A stretch of DNA of 64,000 nucleotides from Narthecium ossifragum (lineage: Eukaryota > Streptophyta > Magnoliopsida > Dioscoreales > Nartheciaceae). Under the pieces are notes generated by a model, which saw only the letters and a program-made list of their open reading frames with translations, did not search any database and was not told the DNA's origin. Position numbers and translations under genes: made by a program. The DNA is taken from positions 21,421,897 through 21,485,896 of the forward strand of contig OY986975.1 of the NCBI GenBank assembly GCA_963920575.1. The letters are read 5' to 3'. Shown piece after piece: positions 1 to 12,600 of this stretch; position 1 is the stretch's first letter; each line of letters begins with the position of its first letter.

Positions 1-2
1 TT

Positions 3-873
3 GGGTAAAAGTCATTTTGATACCCTTTAGTTTTAAGGTTTTTCATTTTAAATCATGTGTTTCAAAACGCAACAAAACATATCCTGTAATTATAATAATT
101 TCACTTAAAACCTAAATTACTGACGGCCGTTTCTTGACTTAACGGTCGTTAGTAATTCATTTTGAGAAAATATAATTTTGGTTCCATCTAGTTTCAGGGT
201 TTTTCATTTTAAACCATATTTTTACAATAATTTTATTTTAAATTATGTGTTTCAAAACGTAACAAAACAGACCATGTGGTTATAATAATTTCACTTTAAA
301 TCCAAATTTAGTAACGGCCGTTACAGACTTAATGTCAAACTGGCTTTGACCCAATGTTGACTGGTTTATTTTGTTCTCTCTCTTCCCTCACTTATCTCCC
401 TCTAGCCACCCGCGGCTTCCCGCCGCCATACCGCCCGAGCACCCTACCTCCAGATCTCACTCGACAGGCTGAGATCTTAGGTGACCTAATATGGGATTTT
501 GAGGCGACCCAAGAAGCCATTACTCTAATCTCTCCTTTCACATTGGTGGCCTTCTACTCCTGCATATTCCTGCCGCCACCCATGCAAGCTCTTCCCATCT
601 TGGCGTTAAGTCCGTAACGGCCGTTACTAAATTTGGGTTTAAAATGAAATTATTGTAACCATAGGGTTTAAAATGAAAAAGTCTAAAACTAGAAGGGACT
701 AAAATGATATTTTCCCTTTCATTTTAAACCATGTGTTTCAACAAACGGCCGTTACTAAATTTGGGTTTAAAGTGAAATTATTGTAATTACAAGGTTTGTT
801 TTGTTACGTTTTGAAACACATGGTTTAAAATGAAAAACCCTGAAACTAAAGGGGACCAAAATAATTTTTACCC
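3..873. mobile_element. Nested Mutator-type long inverted repeats
   Basis: The left arm begins GGGTAAAAGTCATTTTG at base 3 and the right arm ends in its reverse complement (AATAATTTTTACCC) at 873. Within each arm the motif 'TTTCATTTTAAACCATGTG' and the palindrome-like AACGGCCGTT recur. A second copy of the arm starts near 163, and its inverted partner ends near 717, so one inverted-repeat element appears nested in, or duplicated within, another. Long AT-rich terminal inverted repeats of over 100 bp fit non-autonomous Mutator-like elements. No transposase is visible between the arms. The left target duplication would lie outside the window, so the class is an inference. Confidence 0.55.
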
Positions 874-959
874 TAGAGACTAACTTGACAATTGGTCTCA
901 TATAAGAGACATTAAGTCGTTTACTATCATCTTTACTGGTAAACGACAACAATACCCCC

Positions 960-1560
960 AAACGCCCCTCCTATATATGTATATAAGGTCCAAACCCTCG
1001 AGCTCGTCGTCGCCGTCTGTCGTCGATCCCCGGCGCCCCTGTCGCCACCTCCTTTCCCGGTGCCATCCTCGCCTCCTCGATCTCCCATGACCAGGAGTTC
1101 CTCTCCTCCTCGATCTCCTCGGCTCCCCTCCTCTCCTCCTAGATCTCCCTCACATCCCTGCCCCCCGTCGCCATCTCCCACGATCGAGAACGCGATCCCA
1201 AGCTCGCCATTCCGGAGTTGTCCGTCCCAATCCCCATCCGCTGCGATCCTAGAGCTCCTCGTCCCGATCCTGAGATCGCCGATCACCGACGCCGCCGACC
1301 TCCCCTTCTCGGATGCCGACAACATCCATATCCCCATCACCGACGCCGACCTCCCCATCTCCGTTGCAAGCGCCTCCGCCCACCACCTCGAACAAAGCCA
1401 CCGCCTCCAGCCGACGAGCTACCTTGGATTCGCCTAAATCGCCAGTAAACGGTACGATCCAAGCCGTTGGATCGACTCACGCTCGACCGACCTCTCCTCT
1501 GATCTCCCCAACCGCCGATCGTCCCTCCTTGCCGCCGATCAAGCTCTGGAGACTCTAAGT
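960..1560 (+). other. CT-rich region with TATA-like start, no supported gene
   Basis: A TATA-like stretch (about 972-988) is followed by roughly 550 bp of CT- and CG-rich sequence that is open in several frames. The translations are proline, serine and arginine rich and show no recognisable domain. This looks like a low-complexity leader or a gene fragment carried by a repeat. I do not call a protein here. Confidence 0.3.
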
Positions 1561-1699
1561 CGTCAAAAAAAAATAAAACAAAAAATGTTAGAGGGAGTAA
1601 GTAACGGGGAGAGAGAAAACAAAGGAAAAAATGAAGAAAAATAGTATGATATATGAGAAAAATTCAGAAAAATTGGGGGAAAAATAAGGAAATAATAGA

Positions 1700-2450
1700 A
1701 AATATTGTGAAAAATATGGAACTTACTTTTCATACAATATGGCAGTTACTTTTCATGAAATATGGAAGTTACTTTCCGCGGTAGTTAATTTTCACAAAAA
1801 ATGTGCGTAAAATCAGCTATAATAAAGAAAATATGGGAAAAATCAAGAAAAATAGTGGCGGAATTTCACTTTCCATTTTTGAAAATGAAAAATAGCTTTA
1901 GTTTCCCCCATACTTACTTTCCGCGCAGTTATTTTCCACGGTAGTTAATTTTCACAAAAAAATATGTGAAAAAAATCAGCTTAAATAAGAAAAATATGGG
2001 AAAATCAAGAAAAAATAGTGGGGGCCCTTCTCCACGGTAGTTACTTTCACATTTATGATAGTTACTTTACATAAATGATGGTGGTGGTTAGTTTCCACAA
2101 TGCTAGTATTTACTTTTCACATTTTTTTGTGGTAGTTATTCCCCAAAATTATAATAGTTACTTTTACATTTTTTTGTGGTAGTTATTTTTCACAATTCCA
2201 GTACTTATTTCCCCCACCATTTTGGTGGTTACTTTTCACAATGATTGAAAATAATAAAATTCTGATTTTTTTCAAATTTTGTAGTTACTTTTCAATTTTT
2301 CAATTTTTGTGGGGAAAATTCATTTTCCAATATTTGTTGTTACTTTTCAGTATTTGTACTTTTACTTTTCAAAAAATTTCAATTTTTGTTGAATAGTAAT
2401 TTGGTGAAAAGTAATTTATAAGATAGTAGTTACTTTTCAATATTTGTAAC
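1700..2450. repeat. AT-rich degenerate minisatellite
   Basis: About 750 bp consist of imperfect repeats built around the core 'TAGTTACTTTTCACA', alternating with T-rich or 'TTTTTGTGG' segments. More than fifteen recognisable cores are present at irregular 20-60 bp spacing. There is no reading frame of note. It may be an old satellite patch or the inside of a non-autonomous element. Confidence 0.6.
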
Positions 2451-2983
2451 AGGAACACCGTCGACCATTCTAAATCCACCTCCTTCGTTGGCTAACAGTC
2501 CAATCTAAGCCGATGGATCAACTGCCATGCCGCAGACGACCCTTCCTCCACCGACTCCGGCGACCTACCAGCCTTCCTCGTCGGCAATCAACCTCCGACG
2601 AGTCCTCAGCCATTAGATGAAAGAAGGGTATTTTAATCATAAAATTCATATAGCTGTCAATTAGAGAACTAAATGGCTTAAAAACACATGTGGGTTTTAG
2701 AACAAAGAAAGATCTCCTGGGAGGATTATTCACCGATTATCCCTTTTCTTTATAAATATTAATTCCGCACCAGCTTGTTTGATTTAATTCGACAATAGGT
2801 TCTGCAATTACGTGCCCGACAAAGACTCGTCAACTAAGTAGTACCAACTACCTAGTTGATATGCGGAGTATTTGCCGCCCTGAGCCAAACCAGGATAATA
2901 AAATCAACTAATAAAAAATAAACACTGATAAGTGACAGACTGAGCCTTCCACCGCAACATGACAGATAAATCAATCATCAATT

Positions 2984-3159
2984 GTTGTTGGGCCAAAGAA
3001 AAGATGCCCATACTATACAATAAACCCAGTCAAAATGACAGCTTTTGTTGCATGGACGCTGATTTGGATAGTTGTTGGGCCAAAGAAAAGATGACCATAC
3101 TGTACAATAAACCCAGTCAAAATGTCAGCTTTGTTGAATGATGGACGCTGATTTGGATA
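2984..3159. repeat. Tandem duplication of about 87 bp
   Basis: Two adjacent copies start at 2984 and 3071. Both begin GTTGTTGGGCCAAAGAAAAG and end GACGCTGATTTGGATA, with only a few substitutions and small indels between them. No coding function is apparent. Confidence 0.8.
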
Positions 3160-3196
3160 CATGGATAAGGATAAGGACATGTACCTCACCTAATTC

Positions 3197-3420
3197 ATCG
3201 ATAGAACACTACCTTTTATTAATCAATGAATTAGATCAATTAATCGATAAAAATCTACCAATTGAATGTATCAATCATTAAATCGGTAGAACAATTGATT
3301 ATTCTAATTCATTAGTAGAACACTGCCGATGGATTAAATGAATCAATCGATGACATCTATTGATTCGATGATTGATACATTCAATCGATAGATTTTTGAT
3401 TGATCTAATCCATCGATAGA
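3197..3420. repeat. Hairpin-forming inverted repeat
   Basis: The stretch at about 3243-3285 pairs with the reverse complement of about 3366-3408 over some 40 bases. A shared core is GATTGATACATTCAA. The outer bases (ATCGATAG repeats) extend the symmetry on both sides. It could be a small foldback element or a small-RNA-producing hairpin. No target duplication was identified. Confidence 0.6.
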
Positions 3421-4001
3421 AAATAGTCGAGATATGTAATACACATGACCATGTACTCAAATCTTTATCCTTGCTGTATACATCTGGCCATGAAACCTTA
3501 AAACCACATGATAATGAACTGTAAAGATTGTTAAGAAAGAACTTATAAGCGAAGTAAATAGATCAATAAGATTGTCGTACATTATTTTGATACAAAAAAA
3601 CACGGAAAATTGATTTCTCTAAAAATAAGAAGAACGGGTCAAGGAAAGTCAGATGATTTAGCTAATGGACCAACTGCAACTAAAATTAGCTAAACAAAGC
3701 TGATAGATTTTGCTTTTGAGAAGATATAACATCATCCTAGCACTAAGTATACAAAGCCTTTCACCTGAAGCCGGATTTTTTTTTTGCTAATGCTCTTAAG
3801 TCCCACGAAGAAATAGATAAGTAACAAGAAAAGATAGCACTGACACCCAATGCAAATGCCAACGACATCCTCAAAATGTATCACCAACGATCTTTTTAAC
3901 CTTGCAATGTGAAATGTCGTTGTCCTTTGGCAGAGAAGGTGCTTCTTTCCCAGAACTGGCCTCATGCTTGCGTTTCGGCATCTCCTAACCAGTGCATGCC
4001 A

Positions 4002-7000
4002 CTAGTCACACTTTATATTCCTGTATATCCTCCTCACAAACATGGTAGAGCCGATATAACCCACAGCACCTGCATTTTGTTTGAGACATCCATAAATACA
4101 GCAGCAATATTACTTGGAAGACCATTATTAACGTAGAGCACTAGAGTGAGTCGAAAAACTAACCGCAAAGGGTCCCTAGTCCCAGACAAAGCATCAGAGT
4201 GTACCCAAAGTAGAAGCTGGTTTGAAAGAAGCCAGACATCTTGGTCTTGACATAGTAGTAATAGATGGAGTAAAGGTAAACATACGCAGCTGTTGAAGCA
4301 GCAGACAAAAATGAGGTCCACTGCCAGTGATAGTTCTCAGCATTTAGCAAGAAATAGGCGCCCACGATTGTGACACAGACGGTGACGATAATGAGAATCA
4401 GGAAAACCAGCAGCATGAAGCCATAAACATAGTAGACCTGCCAAGCAGCACTAGCAAACATTGGTCTTCTGCATGTCAAATAACATAACAACATTCCACA
4501 ATTGACCCTGAGACTCGAAGATGTGGCGGGAAAAAGTCCTAAGGTACAAATAAGCTAATATAGAAAACATCACAATTATTTTAGAGATTTCAGGATTAAA
4601 CAGCTAGTCCTGAAAAAAAATTTAAAAGCCCGACTGGCATAGAACATCAGAGATGCTGAAATCCATGGGATTTTAATAGAAGGCAAGCATCTTCACAAAC
4701 TCAAAATTTACCTTGTAATTCCAGAACGATGTGTAGACAAAATACATCTCAATAAATATGCTGCCAAAAGGAAGTAGGCCTCCCACGAGTGAGATCACAG
4801 AAGGTGAGAAGTGCCATTTCTTCTCAGGAATAGGACGAGGAATGGTCTTCACACGGCATGGGTTATTTGGAGTGCCACTCCAGTTCCTACCCACAACAGT
4901 GCCTAGAAGCGCCAGAGGAAAGGAGATAAAAGCCCAAATTATGAACACAACCACCATTGTCCCAAAGGGGATAGCTGCTAGCGATCTATAGGAGATAGCT
5001 ATGGTGTTGAGAATGAAGCCAATTCCAAAGCACAGAAATGGGAAGAGAGAGGCTGTAAGGATCATCGATTTTATCCAATTTTTACCTGACAATACATCAA
5101 ATATGCACTCATAAATAAAAAGAGAAAAATAGATCTAAGAAGCTTTCATCAAATACATAAGAAAATTCAATCTTCTTTAACCATGGATAGCTTATTTAGA
5201 TCCATACCACCATTTCTTGAGTAAAGCCCGCCACTAACATAGCCTGAAATGAATGAAGTAAGAGCATAGCACACTATGAAAGTCGTGACGATAGCTCCAC
5301 GTCTGGATCACATAAGAAAATTAGCACAGTATATTAACTTACATTCATTCATAAGACAGGAGACGTAAACAAATCATGCATTGATTCAATAGAATAACTA
5401 TGGACATAAGATAATGGTTATAGAATGATGCAGATACATCAGTTTGCTAAAAATAGATATAAAAAAGCAAAAGAAAAAGAAACATAATACGAAGACACAT
5501 TGATTCATGGGCGAGAGTTATTTAACATAAAAAGTCTATTACATCCAAATTTCTCTTTAGAAATATGTTGCACTAAGCTATAAATGAATTACTCATAAGA
5601 CAGAAACAAACTGACTGTGTTTCTGATATCTGAAATAACATGGGACTTCTACTTGCATCGGATTTTATCTGTGGAGCATATGGATGCCAGGATGCGAAAA
5701 AAATGCCTTCTTAGATTATAACAAGTCAAGTAGAAAACAACTTCAAAAGTCAGTGAGAAAGTTGATTCGGTATATGTACCCAATGTACAACATTCCAACG
5801 ATGGCCAGTAGAATGACAAGAAGAACAAGAATTGCAAGCTGAGCACCAGTACCAACAAGAGCCGAAAGAAGAACCAAATTGTGAGGAGGCCGAAATACAT
5901 CACCATGAACTAGCTTCCACCCAGATTCTTCACTTACATCTCTTTCCTGTATGAAGGCAGAATTGGAATAACTGCCTGCCGTCTTGCATGTTGCCAGTAT
6001 TACTCAAGAGTAACCGAAAAGAGTGCCAATAGCAAGAAATCAGGAACTCACCAGAGACTCGAGATCATCATCTTCGCGAGCATATTTGGCGTAATCATTT
6101 CTTAAAGTCCGCATCAATATCATCGACACTAGGCCAGTGAGGAAAATGACCATCATAAAAGAATTGAATATGGAGAACCAGTGGATCTGCAAAATATGCT
6201 GGAATGAGTGGAAGACCTTTCTGAGGTAGCAACAAAGAAAGGATGTTGGCAAATGAAGGAAGAGAATGTTGGCAAACGAAGGACAAACATTCTACTGAAA
6301 AATGGATTGACCTGGTGTTCAAAGAAAGGATGGTCCAGAAAAACTTCAAACCGACGTGCAAAAGTTATACTTGTTTCTATCCATTTGACTGAATATGTCA
6401 TTTCTAAAGTCTTCCCTTCTTCCAAAAGTTTAGGAGACTCCTGAGTGAGATTAGCATGAATAATCTGCAACAGAAGGAAGAGAAATAAAAACCCTGAACT
6501 GTAGGGAGAAAATATCCACCCATATCCACATATAATTGCTCACCTGATCACCATTATATCCAATTACAATACTCTTGTGCGTGAAAAGAAAGTGCTTATT
6601 CTCATTGTTTTTATCAGTCTCCCCAACAAATGCTGATTGTAAGTGTACAGAGGTTAGATCAACCAGAATGTATAGAAAATAAATTATAACCGCAAGGATA
6701 ACAAAATAGTGAAACATTGAAAAGGCAGCAGATGCATACCCCAAAAAGGCAGATCATCTGGTTGATTGGATCATCATGGGACATGGAAAAAGAATGCACT
6801 CTAAAGTCAGCAATCAACCTTTTTGAAAGCAAAGATTTTACCTACAATCTACTTTGGAACGCATATCTCAAAACACTTCAATTCAGAACATACCTACAAA
6901 AAGTTCAAACCAATATGAGCTGGCTATTGCATCGATGAACTGCATCACCTTGGCAGCATCAAGGTCAAGTTTGCAAATAGAGTCCTTCTCAACATTTTCT

Positions 7001-8790
7001 GACAAAAAATATCAAGGACAACTGAGAAAACAACCTTATTCCGTCTTCTTACGATGCTGAATTTATTCTTCCTTGGTATAGTTTATGCCAGTCATATCAG
7101 AAATCAAGCAAGAGAGCAATAAACATGTGCTACAGAAGATTACATACTTAGAAACCTTATCTTGATCTGGCTATCGATGAGTTCATTTCCACCCAGAACC
7201 TCGCCTAGTCCACCCCACTTATGTGCAGGGTTGTCAGATGGCTGGCAGAATGGAAGGCTATAATAGTTGTATGTTTCTTGAGGATTGTTGTACGGGCCAA
7301 CCTTGTTTACCCATAGGGTAACAGGCTCATCTACTTGATACTGCAGATTGAAACACACATGACATATCAGTAGAATAGAAGAATCATACTATGCCATTTT
7401 CGAAGAAATACCTAAAATTGTTAGAGAATGAAATACATTGCAACAGAAAGAATGAAGATGACTACAAGCAGATAAATAATGCTTTCTCAAAAAACTTGTG
7501 AACATCGTAATAAGAGCACAGAATCCAGGCTTGTGGCATTTGAAGAAAAATTTTCCTTTCTGCATTCGATGGTAACCATTGTCCTAGGAAGATATCACCA
7601 TGTTATGAATGCTAAATCCAGGATCTGTTAAACTTATGAAAATTCCAGCACGAAAATTGCTTCATCCTGCTTTTCTCCATTAGAGATGTCAAAGAGACTA
7701 GCCTCTCATGTTCTTTCAAACAAAGGGCCAGAACAGAAAACAAAGAACTCAAGTCCACTCTAAAGATCTTGAGAATTTTAAAGATCACCATGTCTTGAGA
7801 ATTTTAAAGATCTTTTTTTATCATTGCATTCTTCAATACTACAGTAGTCTCTCATGTTCTTTCAAACAAAGGGCCAGAACAGAAAACAAAGAACTCAAGT
7901 CCACTCTATCAAGAGCTTTCTGACCATACAAACACTTGATATACATGTCAAATTATATGAACCTTCACGTCATGACTTAAACGCTAATGTTCCCGAAACC
8001 ACATCGTGAGTGTTGTGCAGGGACACGAGCCAAAAAAAATCCAAAGATCCAAACATTGATAATTAAACAGCAATTTTACACTATAAGATCAAGACAAACT
8101 AGGCTACAAGCGAACATGCCCTCCTAAATCCCTTGTCAGAGGCTCAATCAACGGGATATAAGACCAAACTCCTCCTCCTAGCTCCTATCACCCATAAGGG
8201 CATCTTTGATATTCACCACAAATGGTCAAACCATCATTCCAGAATCCATCACCATCACAATAATCTCAAAGGAACTATGACAAGGCTCATTTCTGTAACT
8301 ACAATAACTTCATCAACATGAAATATATGACCAAACACTACAATGACTTCTAGCTCTTGCCGCTTCTTGTCTGTTCAAATTAGACACTCGAACCCTAAAA
8401 AACCACATCTTTGAACAGAATCTAAACACCCATTTTGATTGCCAATAACAAAACTATCCAGTAAAAGAATGCAACATCTACAATCTCATGCCCGACAAAA
8501 TAAAGACCGTCATTTTTCTAAGCATGCATCAATCACAGCTCGGTTAATACAAATGCATACCATCACATCTATCTCTTAAAACACCATCAATGTGATAAAG
8601 AAAGAGCTCGACATCCATTGTTTGAGACGAGATCTAACTCGATAAACCCCTCCAGAGAAGCGATCTAGGGTTAAGGCGGGGGGAGGGAGGCGGGGCAAAC
8701 CTTGTGGTCGGACTCCGAGGCGGAGGCGGCGACCGCGAGGAGTAGGAGAGCAGCGGCGGTGAACCCGACGGATCGGGCTGCGGGGAGCAT
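4002..8790 (-). CDS. TMN1: Transmembrane 9 superfamily (TM9SF/EMP70) protein, TMN1 type
   Basis: Twelve exons on the minus strand, in order: 8790-8701, 7340-7148, 6998-6894, 6757-6740, 6632-6544, 6464-6312, 6186-6052, 5946-5780, 5302-5208, 5085-4712, 4437-4164, 4069-4002. They sum to 1761 nt, or 586 residues in one frame, which is the usual family length. The first exon encodes a signal peptide ([20 protein letters not shown]) ending in ESDHK. The lumenal part carries [20 protein letters not shown]. The C-terminal half is the nine-helix region, and the protein ends [10 protein letters not shown]. The KxD end is a known Golgi-retention signal in plant TMN proteins. The family acts in Golgi and endosomal membrane trafficking. 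The match to Arabidopsis TMN1 is from memory but runs the whole length. It is divergent from COQ6, with 860 bp between the start codons. Confidence 0.95.
6740..6757 (-). other. 18-nt micro-exon of the TM9SF gene
   Basis: This exon encodes most of DDLPFWA. It is preceded by CAG and followed by GTATGC on the minus strand. Skipping it would keep the frame (18 nt) but delete six residues of the lumenal 'LPFW' motif that the family conserves. Including it gives a perfect phase match with both neighbouring exons. Confidence 0.8.
7703..7907. repeat. Pair of 59-bp direct repeats in TM9SF intron 1
   Basis: Identical 59-bp copies lie at 7703-7761 and 7849-7907. Both start CTCTCATGTTCTTTCAAAC. Between them 'CTTGAGAATTTTAAAGATC' is also duplicated. 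The lack of divergence indicates a recent local duplication inside the intron. Confidence 0.9.
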
Positions 8791-9650
8791 CGCGGTCTCG
8801 GCGGTGCGGATCTCGAGGCAGTGCCGCTCGCCGCGCTTGCGAGAGAGAAGCTAGAAATGGGCTCGAAGGGGTGCTTTGGGTTTGAAACCTCAAACCAGAG
8901 TGGTCTCCACGTGGCATGTGCTGGGGTGGCTTAAAATTTAAACTTAGTCTGGTGTATTTTATGAAACAGAACACTGAAAGAAGTCCGATCTTGATCCAGC
9001 GGTTGAGAAGTTAGTGTATGGGAGGTATTCTTGCAACCAGTGCACCACCACATCAATGCGACTACTGGCGGGTTTGGATCAAAGCATCCGGATCGAATAG
9101 CTTATCGGATGCGAGATCTTGGGTTTCGGGCGGGGCTATTGGGTCTCTCGTGGCTCCATGATGATCGTCCTCTCGACTTCGAGCAAGCGAGCGAGCGAGA
9201 GCGAGTTCTCGATCTCCAAGGCTCATTCGAGAACCCTTGTTGGCCAAAGGTATCTTTCTTTCCATCTCTAGTGATCATCTTGCACGATAAGAAGCTTAAA
9301 GATCCCTATCTAGAAATATCTGTCTATTAAAATTTTACTCATTTCGGTCTAGAAATAAACCGTGATTCTCGTGCGTTTAATGGAGGAAATGAAGATTTGT
9401 GTGTATATTTTTCCCGTTTTTCCATCGTAAGGGTAAAAAATTTCATGTTGGCCTTTTCCTTTTAGAAGTACTTACAAATTGAAATTTTGGTAATTTCATC
9501 AGGATTGCTTAAAACTCTCTGAACTTATTGGTTTTTTATTCGTTTCTGAGCCCATGCTGTTGGAAATTTGCAATTTTGGCCATTCTTATGTGAGCAAAGG
9601 ATACTGTCTTTCTTAAGCTTCTTTTTCCTGACCTACAAATCAATATGCAG
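8791..9650. promoter_or_regulatory. Shared 5' region of TM9SF (-) and COQ6 (+)
   Basis: The 860 bp between the two divergent start codons hold both 5' leaders. A possible 5'-UTR intron of COQ6 runs from a donor after CCAAAG (about 9249) to the AG directly before the start codon at 9651. An open stretch from 9031 has no recognisable product. No clear TATA box was identified for either gene, as is common for housekeeping genes. Confidence 0.4.
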
Positions 9651-12600
9651 ATGCGGGGTGCTATTTTGAACCTTCGCCTACAGAGGTATGAAGTCTTTCT
9701 GTTTCGTCTGGGTGATATTTTGTAGCCTCATAAGGTTTACTTACTTATCCGGTATCGTTGCTATTTATAGGGTCATCACACGAAGAGGGGCGGCCTCCAT
9801 ACATACCTTGTATGCTATTCCAAAAAGGAGATTTTGCAGTGAGACAGCTGGTGGACGATCCAATCACAAGCAGGATATTGAGAATGTGCCGGTAATAACC
9901 CTAAGAAATGTTTGTATTTAAATTAGAAGTCAATGTTCAGTTGATCATCTTACGGCCTCATGCCAAATGGAGTTCTTGATGTGATAGCGTTTCACATTTA
10001 TACCTTGTTTGGTTATGTTTGTTGCATCAATGTGTTTGAGATCAATCCAAATTCATCAGAATGATGGAAGTGGAAACTCCAATCCATGTAACAGTTGCTG
10101 AGTAGATTAGAAAGATAATGGGAATCTGTTTGATGTAGACTAGGAGCTGGACTAGTGCTTGCATGAGGATAGATGTAAGCTGACTGGAGATGGAACTCTC
10201 TATGAGAAATAAGCATCTATCTGCGGTTAAAAATTCAGCATGCATAGGTCAACTCTTGTGGGACAGTTATTATTAACTACGGGTGTAGGAAATTCTGACC
10301 TCCAATGTTGTGTGGTTTGTAGTGTCAGGATCCAGTATATCTATACTTGCATTTAGGACAAGGTCGATGAAGAAGCAAAACTGTATGTTGGCAAAAGATA
10401 AAATGGCTAGAATGATTGTGATTTATGATGTGCATATGGCTTATGGAATATGGATTAGCTGATTCTTGATTTTAATTTATTGGAATGTCAGTAGGTCCTA
10501 AATTATGAGTTCGTACTCTTTCTGATTTGGGTTCGTCGTACGGAAATAGTCTACAATGAAAGCACAATAGTTTTTTATGTCCCTCTTTGGTGTTCTATGG
10601 TCTCTTAGCTGCTGCTTCCTAGGTTCAGCTTTTGTAAGTTGGAGGGTCATTCTGGAGCTAATTGACTTACAACTTTTTAGGACCATGAAGAGATGGTTGA
10701 ATCCAATGTGAACCAACACGATATTGCTATTGTTGGTGGAGGCATGGTTGGCTTGGCTCTTGCATGTGCATTATGTAGGTACCATTTTTGCTAGATAAAC
10801 ATTCCTTTTTTATAGCTGACACTTAATTTGATTATGGTTTTTTTCAATTTATGTTGTTTACGTGCTTCCATTGGGATCATTAGTTTCGTTTCGAATCACG
10901 TCAGCACAAAAACTTGGGTGCGCCTGTATGCTTATTATGTGGAAATTGCATTCGTCACAATGTTTTTTATCTAGTATCCTCTTTTTGCTTGTAAATAGAA
11001 AAGGGGATCTTCCAGATCGTTGTCATCATTCGATTTTTATACATGTGTCATGCCTGTAATAGCAAACAAGTCTTTGCGTCATGGAAACCCCTGGTGTAAA
11101 TGCTTTTATACTGATCTACAAGGTAGTTGTTAACACTATTTCTTTTCCAGAAGCTCATCCTGTAGATAACACAGTTTGCATTTTTTTTTTTTGCACAGAA
11201 AGTTTCCTCTTTGTTTTTTCAAACATCAATGTAGTGGTCCTCTGTTTGTAGCTATAGTCACTGCCAATGACCCATAATCAAAACGACTTAGAGAAGTTTA
11301 TATGGATATTCTCAACCTCGATATTCTACAGCTCTCCAATTGTCATTTATATATATGATGACTAGAGGTGGCATATAAAGGAAGAAGTCACACACTATTT
11401 GGTAAAAGCATTAAACCATTTCTGTACTAGCCGAATTTGCCTGATATTGTTAAATTGAGAAACAGATGATGCCACCTATTCCATACACAGCTGAGTGTGA
11501 TGGCTTGAGTTTGCATTAGATACTGACATACACGAGGTTAATGTTTTGAATGACGCAGCAAGTATGCCATTGACAAAGCAATTAAGTGTTGCCATTGTTG
11601 ATAGCAATCCTTTCCTGGGATCGAGAGAGCTGTTTAAGAAGGATGTCATCCCTGATCCGAGGGTCAGTACAGTGACTCCAGCGACTGTTTCCTTTTTCAA
11701 AGGTAAGGATTGTAGATTGTATGTTACTAGGAATAATATTGCTTTTGTTACATGGAAACCTTGGAAAATTATTATTTATATTGGTTTATTTCATATTATG
11801 TTTAAAAGTTCATGAATCAAAGATTTGTTAAAGCCCCTGCTACAGGCTGATAAGAAATTCTGTTCAGAGTCTTCATAGTTGCTATGCACACTATATTTTT
11901 AAGATGTTTTACCTTGTTAAACTAGTTCAAGCCTTCAAGGTTGTCACTCTTCTTTCAAGTTTGGTAACATATAGGTGCTTTTTTAAGATCCTTCTGAAAT
12001 CATATTGTTAGCTGGGAAAGAATGATGTCCTTTAATTAATTGCTGGTTGGGGAAGGTGTCACCTAGAGCTACTCTTTATATCTGCCGAGATATTTCTAAG
12101 CTTGTCCCAACTTGCAATATTGCTTAGGATATCGCAGAACTTTATTGATACCCTCTTGGTAAGCTAGTTGATAATTGATTTATCCCTTTTGTAGAGATTG
12201 GTGCTTGGAAGTATGTTGAGCAACAAAGGCATGCTTTTTTCGATGAAATGCAGGTGATTCTTCAGATTAGATTTATTTGTTTCTTCATAGTAATGCACAC
12301 TGTAAAGTCAAGCATGGAGGATCCAATAGGTTTTAAAGATTTCTTCAAAAACTTACCTATCTAAAGTCCCCTCATGTTACACTCGGTGAGGAGAAGTTAA
12401 ATGTCTTCTCTTGTGCTTTTGAAGACGTTATCCCCTTATTCACTTTAACCAGTATTTGAGTGCATGTCCATTCAAAATATTTTCCACTCACTTCAAATAT
12501 CTGTTTGTGCATCACTGGAACTTGCTAGACAAGGACCTTCCTTTTCGGGTATTTATACCATATGAGATGTAAGACCTTCCTATTCGTCTCACTATTATTC

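Noticed and set aside
933..1558. Overlapping open frames on both strands in CT-rich DNA
   Set aside because: All translations are low complexity (Pro, Ser, Arg or Gly, Asp) and open in several frames at once, as expected from base composition. No domain or splice structure.
9031..9330. 99-codon open frame upstream of COQ6
   Set aside because: It lies in the presumed COQ6 leader, runs across a good splice donor and has no recognisable product.
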